Assembly: GCA_003248655.1 (NCBI GenBank)
Contig: QFPM01000009.1
Location: 1 to 64,000, forward strand
DNA from: Microbacterium sp.
GTDB lineage: Bacteria > Actinomycetota > Actinomycetes > Actinomycetales > Microbacteriaceae
Direction of reading: 5' to 3'
DNA: 64,000 bases
Shown here: one piece after another, positions 49,268 through 57,430 of the stretch
Layout: each line of letters begins with the position of its first letter
Position numbering within the stretch: position 1 is the first letter of the stretch
The notes under the pieces: model-generated
What the model saw: only the letters and a program-made list of their open reading frames with translations
Database searches by the model: none
Told to the model about the DNA's origin: nothing
Program-made: the position numbers and the translations under genes

Positions 49268-49912
49268 TCAGAAGGCGACGAAGACACCCTCGCGCAGCAC
49301 GGGAACGGATGCCGTGGCGTTCACCTCGGCCGTGGCGAGCACCTCGTCGCGCAGACCTCGTTCATCGAGCTCCTGGCCGGAGCCACTCGCGGTGAGCAGA
49401 TGACGCACCGCGCCCCGTAGACCCCGGAACGCCTCGCCCGCGGCGGCCGCCTCGGGCGACGTGTGGTCGATGCCGAGCGCGCCGAGAGCGTCGATGACCG
49501 CACCGGCCCCGAGGAGGTCTTCGACCGCGAACCTCAGCTCGGCGCCGGGCCCCCGCGACGCGAGCTCGCCGCACGCGATGACGGCGATGCTCGTGCGATC
49601 GCCGCGGCGCTGCTGCTCGGCCAGGATCGCGGCGGCCACGGCAGAGGCGTTGCAGAGCGCGCCGAGCAGGACGGTCGGCGCCGGGTCGAGCGGAGCGGCG
49701 CGCGCCGCGACCGCGGCCCCGTTCAGCGACACGGCGTGCGCGCCGGCATCCAACGCCACCCGCTCTCCCGCCTCGACCTGCGCCGCGATCGTCGAGCTGA
49801 ACCGCAGCACGTCGACGACCACGACGACATCCGCGGGGGCGAGCCGGTCGAGTCCGGCCGTGCCCCACTCGAAACGCACCTGGTAGCGGGACTGATCGAA
49901 CGGCGACGACAT
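49268..49912 (-). CDS. 2-phosphosulfolactate phosphatase (ComB) family protein
   Basis: A 214-residue protein. The segment DVVVVVDVLRFSSTIAAQVEAG with the DVLR motif is the family hallmark. The later conserved parts SLNGAAVA, VLLGALCNASAVAAAI and VIACGELASRGPGAELRFAVEDLLGAGAVIDAL also fit. ComB acts in coenzyme M synthesis in archaea. An actinobacterium has no known need for that, so the true substrate is probably another phosphate ester. It is divergent from the 49954 gene with a 41-nt gap. Confidence 0.85.
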   Translation of the reverse strand: MSSPFDQSRYQVRFEWGTAGLDRLAPADVVVVVDVLRFSSTIAAQVEAGERVALDAGAHAVSLNGAAVAARAAPLDPAPTVLLGALCNASAVAAAILAEQQRRGDRTSIAVIACGELASRGPGAELRFAVEDLLGAGAVIDALGALGIDHTSPEAAAAGEAFRGLRGAVRHLLTASGSGQELDERGLRDEVLATAEVNATASVPVLREGVFVAF

Positions 49913-49953
49913 GTCTGCAGGCTACGGGGGTGGGCGGGTGACAGACTGACGCC

Positions 49954-50463
49954 ATGCGCATCCTGCTGAAGCTCGTCCTCGACTGCGACGCCGACGCGGC
50001 CTGGCGCGCCCTGCACTCGCCGCGGGCGATCGCCGAGCTCTACGGCCCGCTGGTGCAGCTCACACCGATGGATGCTGGCGGCATGCCCCCGACGCTCGAG
50101 CCGGGCGCCGATGTCCCCGTGCGACTGAGTCTCGCCGGTGCCGCGCTCGGCGATCAGCTCATCCACGTGAGCGAGCGCTACGTGCGCGATGCCGACGGCC
50201 CGGTGCGGATCCTCCGCGACAGCGGCATCCCGCTCACGGGCCCCCTCGCAACGCTCGACGTCTGGGACCACCAGCTCGCCGTCTCGGTCGCCCCGGGCGA
50301 CGCCACCAAGACGCTGTGGCGCGAGCGACTCGTGATCGGCGGGGCCGCGGCACCGGCGCTGTGGCCCGTGCTCTGGGCGACGTGGCAGTGGCGCGGCGCG
50401 CGGCTGCGCACCCTCGCCCCCACGTGGGCGCACGACCCCGAGCTCACCTCATCCCCTGACTGA
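49954..50463 (+). CDS. SRPBCC-like hypothetical protein
   Basis: A 169-residue protein starting MRILLKLVLDCDADAAWRAL. The opening pattern, strand then helix with DCDADAAWRALHSPRAIAELYGP, resembles SRPBCC/START ligand-binding proteins, and the central strands (HQLAVSVAPGDATKTLWRERLVIGG) fit. The last third (LWPVLWATWQWRGARLRTLAP) looks like the C-terminal helix of that fold. No specific function can be given. It is soluble, with no export signal. A palindrome (R2) follows its end. Confidence 0.7.
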   Translation: MRILLKLVLDCDADAAWRALHSPRAIAELYGPLVQLTPMDAGGMPPTLEPGADVPVRLSLAGAALGDQLIHVSERYVRDADGPVRILRDSGIPLTGPLATLDVWDHQLAVSVAPGDATKTLWRERLVIGGAAAPALWPVLWATWQWRGARLRTLAPTWAHDPELTSSPD

Positions 50464-50480
50464 CCGCCGGGCGCCGGGGC

Positions 50481-50541
50481 GTTCAGTGGGCGCTATCGCC
50501 GGAAACCGCGCGGGCTTTCCCGGGGTTTGCGCCCACTGAAC
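50481..50541. repeat. R2 palindrome, copy 1
   Basis: GTTCAGTGGGCGC (50481-50493) and its complement (50529-50541), 13 bp, enclose CGCCGGAAACCGCGCGGG. Same sequence family and orientation as the copy at 55393. Confidence 0.9.
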
Positions 50542-50557
50542 CGGCGGGTCGGGGGGC

Positions 50558-52030
50558 TCACTCGGCGAGAGCCTCGACGGCGGTGACGCGCGTGGCGAGC
50601 CGGGTCGGCACGACGGCGGCGACGAGGGTCAGCACGGCGGTCGCCGCGACGACGATGAGCACCGGCATCCAGGGGATGGCGGGAGCCACAAACGTCGGTG
50701 ACGACCACGCGGGCGGCACCGCCGCCGAGCCGAGCAGCGACTGCGCGCCGATCCAGCCGTAGAGGCCGCCGAGCACCAGCCCGAACGCGAGGGCCGTGAT
50801 CGTGACGTGGGTCGCCTCGAGCAGCACGACCCGGCGCACCTGACCGGAGGTCAGTCCGAGCGCGCGCAGCAAGCCCAGCTCGCGGCGCCGCTGGACGACG
50901 CCGATCGTGAGCAGATTGACGAGGCCGACCGCCGCGATGATGGCCGACACGGCGACGAGGCCCATCATGATGGCGGCGAACGTGTCCATGATCTGGCTCA
51001 TCTCGCGCGGCGGTTCGCCGCCGGCGGATGCCGTGAACAGCGCCTTTACCGACTCGTTCGCGACGGCGAACATGGCGACGAGCGCGACGCCCATGACGAC
51101 CCCGATCGCCATGCGGCTCGAACGCTCCGGGTAACGAAGCGCGTTCTGCGCCGCGAGTCGGGCCGTCGCCGAGCGCCCGAACAGGCGACCGGTGAGGTGC
51201 AGGAGCGGCGGCATGATGATCGCGGCGCCCAGGACGAGACCCGTGAACGAGAGGATGCCGCCGACGAAAGCGATCACGACGCCGAGCGGGTTCACGAGCC
51301 CGGCGAGGACTCCGAGCGCGAGGAGCGCGACGCCCGCGATCGACAGCGCGATCGCCGCGACTCGGCGTCCGCGCGAGCCGGCGAGCTCGTCGTGCGCGCG
51401 CGGGGTCGACCCCGAGATCGCCTGCAGCGGCGTGACGTCGAGCACGCGCCGTGACCCCGCCCACGCGCCCGCCCACGTCGTCAGCGCGACGACCGCGGCA
51501 GGGAGGAGCAGCACCGGCTGGAGCACGTCGTAGTCGACGGAGAGTCCGAGCGCGGCATCCGCCCACCGCAAGAGGGCTGCGGCTACCAGCGCTCCGGCAA
51601 CGAGGCCCACGACGGCGCCGATCACGCCGACGACGACGCCCTGGCGGCTCACGTCGCGGCGCTGCGACCGCGCCGACGCACCGATCAGACGCATCAGGGC
51701 GATGCCGCGCGTGCGGCCCGCGATGATCGTCGCGAACGTGTTGGCCGTGACGATCGACGCGATGTACACCGCGACGCCCACGATCAGGACGCTCAGGATG
51801 CCGAGGACCGCCGTGACGGTCTCGCCTCCGCCGAGATACGGGTCGGCATCCACCCACGCCGCGATGTAGCCCGTGGCCGACAGAAGCAGCACGCCGAAGG
51901 CGCTCGAGATCGCGGCGACGAGGATCGTCGCGCCCATCCCCCGCTCGCGCAGCCAGGCCCACGACGCCGTGCGGCGACGGTTCGGCACCCGGGCATCCGT
52001 CATTGTCGGGGATGCGGCGACGGCGCTCAT
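50558..52030 (-). CDS. FtsX/MacB-type ABC transporter permease
   Basis: A 490-residue membrane protein with two FtsX-like domains. TM segments include ATILVAAISSAFGVLLLSATGY, LGILSVLIVGVAVYIASIVTA, VVVGVIGAVVGLVAGALVAAAL and VIAFVGGILSFTGLVLGAAII. The repeated phrase IAGRTRGIALMRLIGASARSQRRDV and its C-terminal match VVQRRRELGLLRALGLTSGQVRRVV are the FtsX cytoplasmic loops. It ends TRVTAVEALAE. The ATG at 52030 overlaps the ATPase stop by ATGA. It probably exports a lipid, peptide or antibiotic. Confidence 0.93.
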   Translation of the reverse strand: MSAVAASPTMTDARVPNRRRTASWAWLRERGMGATILVAAISSAFGVLLLSATGYIAAWVDADPYLGGGETVTAVLGILSVLIVGVAVYIASIVTANTFATIIAGRTRGIALMRLIGASARSQRRDVSRQGVVVGVIGAVVGLVAGALVAAALLRWADAALGLSVDYDVLQPVLLLPAAVVALTTWAGAWAGSRRVLDVTPLQAISGSTPRAHDELAGSRGRRVAAIALSIAGVALLALGVLAGLVNPLGVVIAFVGGILSFTGLVLGAAIIMPPLLHLTGRLFGRSATARLAAQNALRYPERSSRMAIGVVMGVALVAMFAVANESVKALFTASAGGEPPREMSQIMDTFAAIMMGLVAVSAIIAAVGLVNLLTIGVVQRRRELGLLRALGLTSGQVRRVVLLEATHVTITALAFGLVLGGLYGWIGAQSLLGSAAVPPAWSSPTFVAPAIPWMPVLIVVAATAVLTLVAAVVPTRLATRVTAVEALAE

Positions 52031-52788
52031 GCCGCCACCTCCGACGCGAGCATGAACGCCGAGACCTGCTCGGCGCTCTGGCGCGGCTTGTCGGCGGCAA
52101 CGCGGCCATCGCCCAGGAACAGCACGCGGTCGGCGTGCGAGGCGGCGATGGGGTCGTGCGTGACCATCGCGATCGACTGGCCGTGCTCGCGGCTTGCCGC
52201 CCCGAGGAGAGCCAGCACCTCGCGGCCTGAGCGCGAGTCGAGGTTGCCGGTCGGCTCGTCGGCGAAGACGAGGTCGGGCGCCGTCGCGAGCGCGCGGGCG
52301 ATCGCGACGCGCTGCTGCTGACCGCCGGAGAGCTCGTGCGGACGGTGCCGCAGGCGCGAGCGCAGGCCGAGCGAGTCGATGAGGCCGTCGATACGGGCGC
52401 GCTCGAGGGCGCTCGGCGCGCGGCCGTCGAGGTCGAACGGCAGCAGGATGTTGCCGAGCGCGTCGAGGGTCGGCACGAGGTTGAACGCCTGGAACACGAA
52501 CCCGACGCGGCGGCGGCGCAGGATCGTCAGCTCGAGGTCGGAGAGCCCCGTGATCTCGTTGTCGCCGATCCACGCGCGGCCGGCCGACGGGGCATCCAGC
52601 CCCGCCATGATATGCATGAGGGTCGACTTGCCGGAGCCGGACGGCCCCATGATGGCGGTGAACTCGCCGCGACGGATGCCGACGGTCACGCCATCGAGCG
52701 CGCGCACCCCGCTCTCGCCGCCGCCGTAGGTTTTCGTGAGGTTCTCAACGCGGGCCGCGAGGCCCATCTGGGTGTTCGTGATCTCCAT
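52027..52788 (-). CDS. ABC transporter ATPase (LolD/MacB type)
   Basis: A 253-residue ATPase. Walker A is GPSGSGKST with Lys54, signature LSGGQQQRVAIARAL, and Walker B VFADEPTGNLD followed by the H-loop VTHD. The word LDAPSAGRAWIGDNEITG is typical of the LolD/MacB group. It pairs with the permease directly downstream. The ATG at 52788 (MEITNTQMGLAARVENLTK) is chosen for its start next to the fold. A longer start at 52881 would add 31 Arg-rich residues with no homology. Confidence 0.93.
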   Translation of the reverse strand: MEITNTQMGLAARVENLTKTYGGGESGVRALDGVTVGIRRGEFTAIMGPSGSGKSTLMHIMAGLDAPSAGRAWIGDNEITGLSDLELTILRRRRVGFVFQAFNLVPTLDALGNILLPFDLDGRAPSALERARIDGLIDSLGLRSRLRHRPHELSGGQQQRVAIARALATAPDLVFADEPTGNLDSRSGREVLALLGAASREHGQSIAMVTHDPIAASHADRVLFLGDGRVAADKPRQSAEQVSAFMLASEVAA

Positions 52789-52940
52789 GCCCTCGACGCT
52801 ACGGAGCGGGCGGATGCCGCCGCGTCGGTCGCGGGTCGCTCCCGCGTACATCGGGAGGATGATCCGGGGGTGGCACCGCACCTATCGCCGCAGCCGTCGC
52901 CGTGGGTACGCTCGTTATTCGGCCAACCGGCGGGAGACCC

Positions 52941-53438
52941 GTGCTGATACGTGGGAATCGCACCGTCGCGCGTGCGGCGGTGCTCGTCGCCTTCGCGGTG
53001 GGCACGGTGCACGCCGCGGCGAGCCTGTACTGGGCGCTCGGCGGTCGCTGGCTTCTTCCGACCGTCGGGGAGTGGGCCGTGCGCGCGGCACAGACTGCAC
53101 CGACGCAGGCCGCGCTGCTGCTCGGGGCGATCGGCCTCGTGAAGCTCGCGGCCGCCGGCATCCCGGTGGGTGTGGAGTGGGGAGTCGTTTCGTGGGCACC
53201 GTTCTGGCGGGTGATCTGCTGGATCGGTGGCGTGGGCCTGGTGATCTACGGCGGCATCAACATCGTCGTCAGTGGCGCCGTTCTCCTCGGCATTGTTCGA
53301 CCCGAGGGCGGATACGACGCGGACGCGATGATCGGGCACGCCTTTCTGTGGGACCCGCTGTTCCTCATCTGGGGAATCGCACTCGTCATCTGGCTGCGAG
53401 CGTCGGGTACGCCCCGACCGCGGCGCCTGGAGGGTTGA
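52941..53438 (+). CDS. DUF3995 membrane protein
   Basis: A 165-residue protein with four TM segments (AAVLVAFAVGTVHAAASLYWALGG; AALLLGAIGLVKLAAAGIPV; FWRVICWIGGVGLVIYGGINIV; WDPLFLIWGIALVIWL). The opening HAAASLYWALGGRWLLPTVG matches DUF3995, a family of unknown function. GTG at 52941 is chosen because GGGAG lies 4 nt upstream; a GTG at 52902 is the alternative. It is encoded between an ABC exporter and a two-component system but on the opposite strand. Confidence 0.82.
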   Translation: MLIRGNRTVARAAVLVAFAVGTVHAAASLYWALGGRWLLPTVGEWAVRAAQTAPTQAALLLGAIGLVKLAAAGIPVGVEWGVVSWAPFWRVICWIGGVGLVIYGGINIVVSGAVLLGIVRPEGGYDADAMIGHAFLWDPLFLIWGIALVIWLRASGTPRPRRLEG

Positions 53439-53467
53439 CCGCGCGGCGCCGCCGGGCGTGCAGGCGC

Positions 53468-54127
53468 TCAGGCGAGGCCGTGCTCGAACGCGAAGACGAC
53501 GAGCTGCACGCGGTCGCGGAGGGAGAGCTTCGCGAGGATGCGGCTGATGTGGGTCTTCACGGTCGCCTCCGAGAGGAACTCGCGCTGCGCGATCTCGGCG
53601 TTCGAGAGGCCGCGCGCGGCGAGCGCGAAGATCTCGCGCTCGCGGTCGGTGAGCTCGTCGTACGCCGGCGGCACGGGCGCCGCCGCGGGAGCCCCGAAGT
53701 GGGCGAAGAGGTCTCGCGTCGCGGATGCCGCGATGACCGCGGACCCGGAATGCACCGTCCGGATCGCCGCGAGCAGGAACTCGGGGTCGGCATCCTTCAG
53801 GAGGAACCCGCTCGCTCCCTGCCGGATGGCGCGGGCGGCGGCCTCGTCGAGATCGAAGGTCGTGAGCATGACGACGCGGGGCGGAGCGTCGTCGTAGGAC
53901 GGATCGGCGAGGATCTCGGCGGTCGCCGCGAGACCGTCCATGACCGGCATCCGGATGTCCATGAGCACGACGTCGGGGTGCGCTGAGCGCACGACCGGTA
54001 GCGCCTCGGCGCCGTCCCCCGCTTCGCCGACGACCTCGAGATCGGGCTGCGAGTCGATCACCATCCGGATGCCGGCGCGAAACAGCGCCTGATCATCGAC
54101 GAGCACGACCCGGATCGGCGCGCTCAC
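53468..54127 (-). CDS. NarL/LuxR-family response regulator
   Basis: A 219-residue regulator. The receiver domain has Asp57 in VVLMDIRMPVMDG as phosphoacceptor, with DD near residue 11 and Lys in LLKDADP. The C-terminal HTH is YDELTDREREIFALAARGLSNAEIAQREF, then SEATVKTHISRILAKL. It overlaps the sensor kinase stop by 4 nt. The target may be the adjacent ABC exporter, as is common for such pairs; the sequence does not show this. Confidence 0.93.
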   Translation of the reverse strand: MSAPIRVVLVDDQALFRAGIRMVIDSQPDLEVVGEAGDGAEALPVVRSAHPDVVLMDIRMPVMDGLAATAEILADPSYDDAPPRVVMLTTFDLDEAAARAIRQGASGFLLKDADPEFLLAAIRTVHSGSAVIAASATRDLFAHFGAPAAAPVPPAYDELTDREREIFALAARGLSNAEIAQREFLSEATVKTHISRILAKLSLRDRVQLVVFAFEHGLA

Positions 54128-55323
54128 CGGTCCGCTCCAACCGGCAGGGTCGCGCGCACGACGAAACTTCCTGCGCCGTCAGGCCCGGCCTCGAGCGTGC
54201 CGCCGACGAGCTGCGCACGCTCACGCATGCCGATCAGACCGTGGCCGCGCGCCGCCGCAGCCATCGAGCCCGTGTCTGTCGAAACGGGCGCGACCGCGTT
54301 CGACACCGAGAGCTCCACCCGCTCATCGTGCCATGCGAGGGCGACCCGTACCGTGCCACCGGAACCGTGCCGCAGCGCGTTGGTGAGCGCTTCCTGCAGG
54401 ATGCGGTAGACCGCGAGTTGCACGGATGCCGGCGCCTCGCCCCGGGGTGCCGGGTCGACGTCGACCTCGAGCTGGACTCCCGCGGCGCGCACCTGCGCGT
54501 ACAGCTGCTCGAGGTCGGCGAGCGTCGGCTGCGGCCCCTCGGCCTCGGTGTGGCGCAGCTGTGTCAGCAGCATCCGCACGTCGGAGAGCGCCGCGCGCGC
54601 CGTCGTCGAGATCGTCGAGAGGGCATCCGTCGCGGCCCGCGCGTCCGCCGCGGCGGCGTAGCGGGCACCGTCGGCCTGCGCGATCACGACCGCGAGCGAG
54701 TGCGCGACGACATCGTGCATGTCGCGCGCGATTCGCGTGCGCTCGGCCTCAGCGGCGGTCTCGGCCTCGGCGAGCTCCTGCGCGCGCTGGTTCGCGCGGG
54801 CTCTGAGCGCGGTGCGGACGAGCGCCCCGATCGTCCAGGCGAGCAACAGCGCGAGGGCGGCGGAGACAAAGAGCGTCGCCGCAAGGAAGGCATAGGTCGA
54901 CACGGCATCCGTCACACTCCACGCCCCGCGCACGAGCGGCGGGACCACGAGGTAGGCCGTGATGACGCCCGCGCCGACGATCGACGACCCGAAGCTGGCC
55001 CAGTAGACGAGCCGGCTGCCGTACGCCGCACACGCGTAGAGGATGCCGAAGATCGCGACATTCGCCGGCAGCGGCGGCAGCGCGAACGCCATCTGCACGA
55101 GCGCGGCGAACCACGCGACGGCGAGAGCCAGCCACGGCGCGAGCCGCCGCACCGCGAGCGCCGCCGCGAACAGCGCGGTCAGCACGAGCGATGCGATGAG
55201 GTCCGCCCGGGTCGACCACCACGCCCCCGCCGCGACGATCGTCGGCAGTGCCACCACCGCGAAGAACAGCCCGGCGACGACGATGTCGACGACGAGCTGC
55301 AGGCGGGTCAGCGGGCGGAACAC
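54124..55323 (-). CDS. sensor histidine kinase, HisKA_3 (NarL-partner) type
   Basis: A 399-residue membrane kinase. Five or six TM segments fill about residues 10-165, with short loops and no large sensing domain. The H-box RDMHDVVAHSLAVV has His203. The ATPase has N-box EALTNALRHG and G-box GHGLIGMRERAQLVGG. Membrane-embedded sensors of this kind often detect envelope stress or the drug handled by a partner ABC exporter. It is cotranscribed with its regulator by ATGA overlap. Confidence 0.93.
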   Translation of the reverse strand: MFRPLTRLQLVVDIVVAGLFFAVVALPTIVAAGAWWSTRADLIASLVLTALFAAALAVRRLAPWLALAVAWFAALVQMAFALPPLPANVAIFGILYACAAYGSRLVYWASFGSSIVGAGVITAYLVVPPLVRGAWSVTDAVSTYAFLAATLFVSAALALLLAWTIGALVRTALRARANQRAQELAEAETAAEAERTRIARDMHDVVAHSLAVVIAQADGARYAAAADARAATDALSTISTTARAALSDVRMLLTQLRHTEAEGPQPTLADLEQLYAQVRAAGVQLEVDVDPAPRGEAPASVQLAVYRILQEALTNALRHGSGGTVRVALAWHDERVELSVSNAVAPVSTDTGSMAAAARGHGLIGMRERAQLVGGTLEAGPDGAGSFVVRATLPVGADR

Positions 55324-55392
55324 CCCTCGACGCTACGCGAGTGGCTTGTGCCCCGGCATCCCTCCTGCGATGTATGTGCGGGCGTTTAGTGC

Positions 55393-55464
55393 GTTCAGTG
55401 GGCGCTCAGTGGGCGCAATCGCCGGAAACCGCGCGGGGATTCCCGGAGTTTGCGCCCACTGAAC
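55393..55464. repeat. R2 palindrome, copy 2
   Basis: Same arms as copy 1: GTTCAGTGGGCGC (55393-55405) and TTGCGCCCACTGAAC (55450-55464), with the shared core CGCCGGAAACCGCGCGGG. The left arm is partly doubled: TCAGTGGGCGCAA at 55406-55418. Confidence 0.9.
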
Positions 55465-55478
55465 GGGCGGGCAGGGGC

Positions 55479-55925
55479 TCAGGCAGGGAGGGTCGGGCGG
55501 TGCTCGAAGAAGGTCTGCAGCACGACTGTCGTGCGGGTGCGGACGTTCGCGGCGTGGCGGATGTCGCGGACGAGGTCCTCGAGGGCACGCGGCGACGCGA
55601 CCCGCGCGAAGAGCATGTACGCGGCATCCCCCGCGATCGAGTGGCACGCCTCGATGGCGTCGAGGTGCTCGAGCAGCTCGGGCGAGTTGTCAGGCTGCGC
55701 GGGGTCGAGCGGCGTGATCTCGATGAACGCCGCGAGCGGGCGGCCGACGGCCTCGGCATCGACCACGGCGCGGTAGCCCGTGATGACTCCGCGCGTCTCG
55801 AGGCGTTTGAGGCGCGCCTGCACCGCGGACACCGACAGCGAGACCTCGTCCGACAGGTCGGCGAGGGTGGCCCGGCCGTCGCGCGACACGGCCGCGACGA
55901 TCTTCTGGTCGACAGCATCCTCCAT
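55479..55925 (-). CDS. Lrp/AsnC-family transcriptional regulator
   Basis: A 148-residue regulator starting MEDAVDQKIVAAVSRDGRAT. The HTH reads LADLSDEVSLSVSAVQARLKRLETRGVITGYRAVVD, then a RAM ligand-sensing domain (AAFIEITPL...LEHLDAIEACHSIAGDAAYML, VRDIRHAANVRTRTTVVLQTFFEHRP). The family senses amino acids. It is divergent from the DUF6421 gene by 68 nt, so it probably controls that gene and itself. The ATG at 55925 is used because the earlier frame has no ribosome site. Confidence 0.92.
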   Translation of the reverse strand: MEDAVDQKIVAAVSRDGRATLADLSDEVSLSVSAVQARLKRLETRGVITGYRAVVDAEAVGRPLAAFIEITPLDPAQPDNSPELLEHLDAIEACHSIAGDAAYMLFARVASPRALEDLVRDIRHAANVRTRTTVVLQTFFEHRPTLPA

Positions 55926-55993
55926 GAATGGAAGAATATCGGATGCTAGCGGTTCAAGCCGTAAATATTCCTGTAACGATCGGAGGTTCACAC
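55926..55993. promoter_or_regulatory. divergent promoter region Lrp / DUF6421
   Basis: A 68-bp AT-richer gap. GAATATCGGATGCTAGC and CCGTAAATATTCCTGTAAC include half-sites (GAATAT and ATATTC) that form an inverted pair, as expected for an Lrp operator. A good ribosome site CGGAGG lies 7 nt before the + gene. Confidence 0.6.
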
Positions 55994-57409
55994 ATGTCAC
56001 TGACCACGTCTCACACGACGTCCATCATCGGCGAACCAGAGGTCGTCGAAGACGACCGACCGATCACGCAGCTCGTCGAAGACGACCGACCGATCGAGCG
56101 CCAGCCCGCCTGGCTCACGCTGAAGGATGCCGCGATCGCGCTGCAGCAGGTGCAAGCTCAGGACGGATCGGTCCCGAGGCCCGACGACCACGGCGACGCC
56201 CGCGCGTACGTCGAAGCGATCGTCGCTGCCATCCGCGCGCTCACGCCGCTCTTCCCGCACGACGCGGAGTATCTCTCGGCATCCGTCCACGACTTCGAGC
56301 GCTGGGCCGACGGCGGATTCGGCGTGCCCGACTTCCTCGAGTCGCTCGTGGCGTTCCAGCCGCAGCAGGACCGCCACGACGGCCTGACGCACCTCGTCGT
56401 CTTCCCGATGTACACGCAGAACGGCTCGCGCGACCGGCACGTCGAGGCGGTCCTCTGCGAGGTGATCTGGCCGGAGTTCGTCGCCGAGCTCGAGCAGACC
56501 TACACCAACGGCCTGTTCGTGAGCCTGCGCCTCATCGATTTCACGCCCGGGTACGACACGAACTCCGCCGTACTGTTCCCCGAGACGGTCGCGATGCGCG
56601 AGATCCCGACGTTCACGTGGGGCGCGATCTTCCAGGACCGCGAGGCCGCACGGTTCCGCCGGGTCGTCGCGGCGGCATCCGACATCACGAAGCTCGACCT
56701 GCCCGAGGGCACCGCGCGCATGCTCGACGACCAGCGCCTCGCCGAAGAGGTCTTCGTCATGTGGGACCTCATCCACGACCGCACCCACATGCGCGGCGAC
56801 CTGCCATTCGACCCGTTCATGATCAAGCAACGGATGCCGTTCTTCCTGTACTCGCTCGAAGAGCTGCGCTGCGACCTCACCGCGTTCCGCGAGTGCGTCG
56901 CACTCGGCCAGGGCGAGGGCGAGATCGCCGATCGCGCCCGCCTCGTGCAGCAGGCGGTGATCTTCGACCGGATCTTCCGGTTCGCGATCACCGGCTCGCG
57001 CGTGCGCAACTACGACGGGCTCGGCGGCCAGCTGCTGTTCGCGTGGCTGCACCAGCGCGGCGTGCTGCACTGGACCGACACGGCGCTCGCGTTCGACTGG
57101 GATCAGGTTCCCGGAGCGGTCGTCGAACTGGCGGATGCCATCGACCGGCTCTACTGGGAGTCGATCGACCGCCCGAAGATCGCGCACTGGCTCGCCGCGT
57201 ACGAGCTGATCCGCTCGGTGCTGACGCCGCACCCCGCGTCGCGCTGGGCACGGGGGCTCCCCGACGACATCCTCGCCGGCCCGCCCAAGGGATACACGGA
57301 TGCCGTGCTCGACGACGAGTTCCCGCTGTCGATGTTCTTCGAGGCGCTCGAGAAGAAGATGCGGGACGTCATCGCGTCGACCGAGGGGATCACCGGCCGC
57401 GCGGCCTGA
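55994..57409 (+). CDS. DUF6421 family protein
   Basis: A 471-residue soluble protein. Size and the neighbouring Lrp gene match the actinobacterial DUF6421 family, whose function is unknown. Recognisable stretches are DLIHDRTHMRGDLPFDPFMIKQ (two His and Arg, possibly a metal or cofactor site) and RNYDGLGGQLLFAWLHQRGVLHWTD. The N-terminus has a tandem heptad VEDDRPI at residues 18-24 and 28-34, from a 22-nt duplication near 56043. ATG at 55994 with GGAGG 7 nt upstream. It ends 22 nt before the convergent MFS gene. Confidence 0.8.
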   Translation: MSLTTSHTTSIIGEPEVVEDDRPITQLVEDDRPIERQPAWLTLKDAAIALQQVQAQDGSVPRPDDHGDARAYVEAIVAAIRALTPLFPHDAEYLSASVHDFERWADGGFGVPDFLESLVAFQPQQDRHDGLTHLVVFPMYTQNGSRDRHVEAVLCEVIWPEFVAELEQTYTNGLFVSLRLIDFTPGYDTNSAVLFPETVAMREIPTFTWGAIFQDREAARFRRVVAAASDITKLDLPEGTARMLDDQRLAEEVFVMWDLIHDRTHMRGDLPFDPFMIKQRMPFFLYSLEELRCDLTAFRECVALGQGEGEIADRARLVQQAVIFDRIFRFAITGSRVRNYDGLGGQLLFAWLHQRGVLHWTDTALAFDWDQVPGAVVELADAIDRLYWESIDRPKIAHWLAAYELIRSVLTPHPASRWARGLPDDILAGPPKGYTDAVLDDEFPLSMFFEALEKKMRDVIASTEGITGRAA

Positions 57410-57430
57410 CCGCACCCCGTCGCCGTCGGA

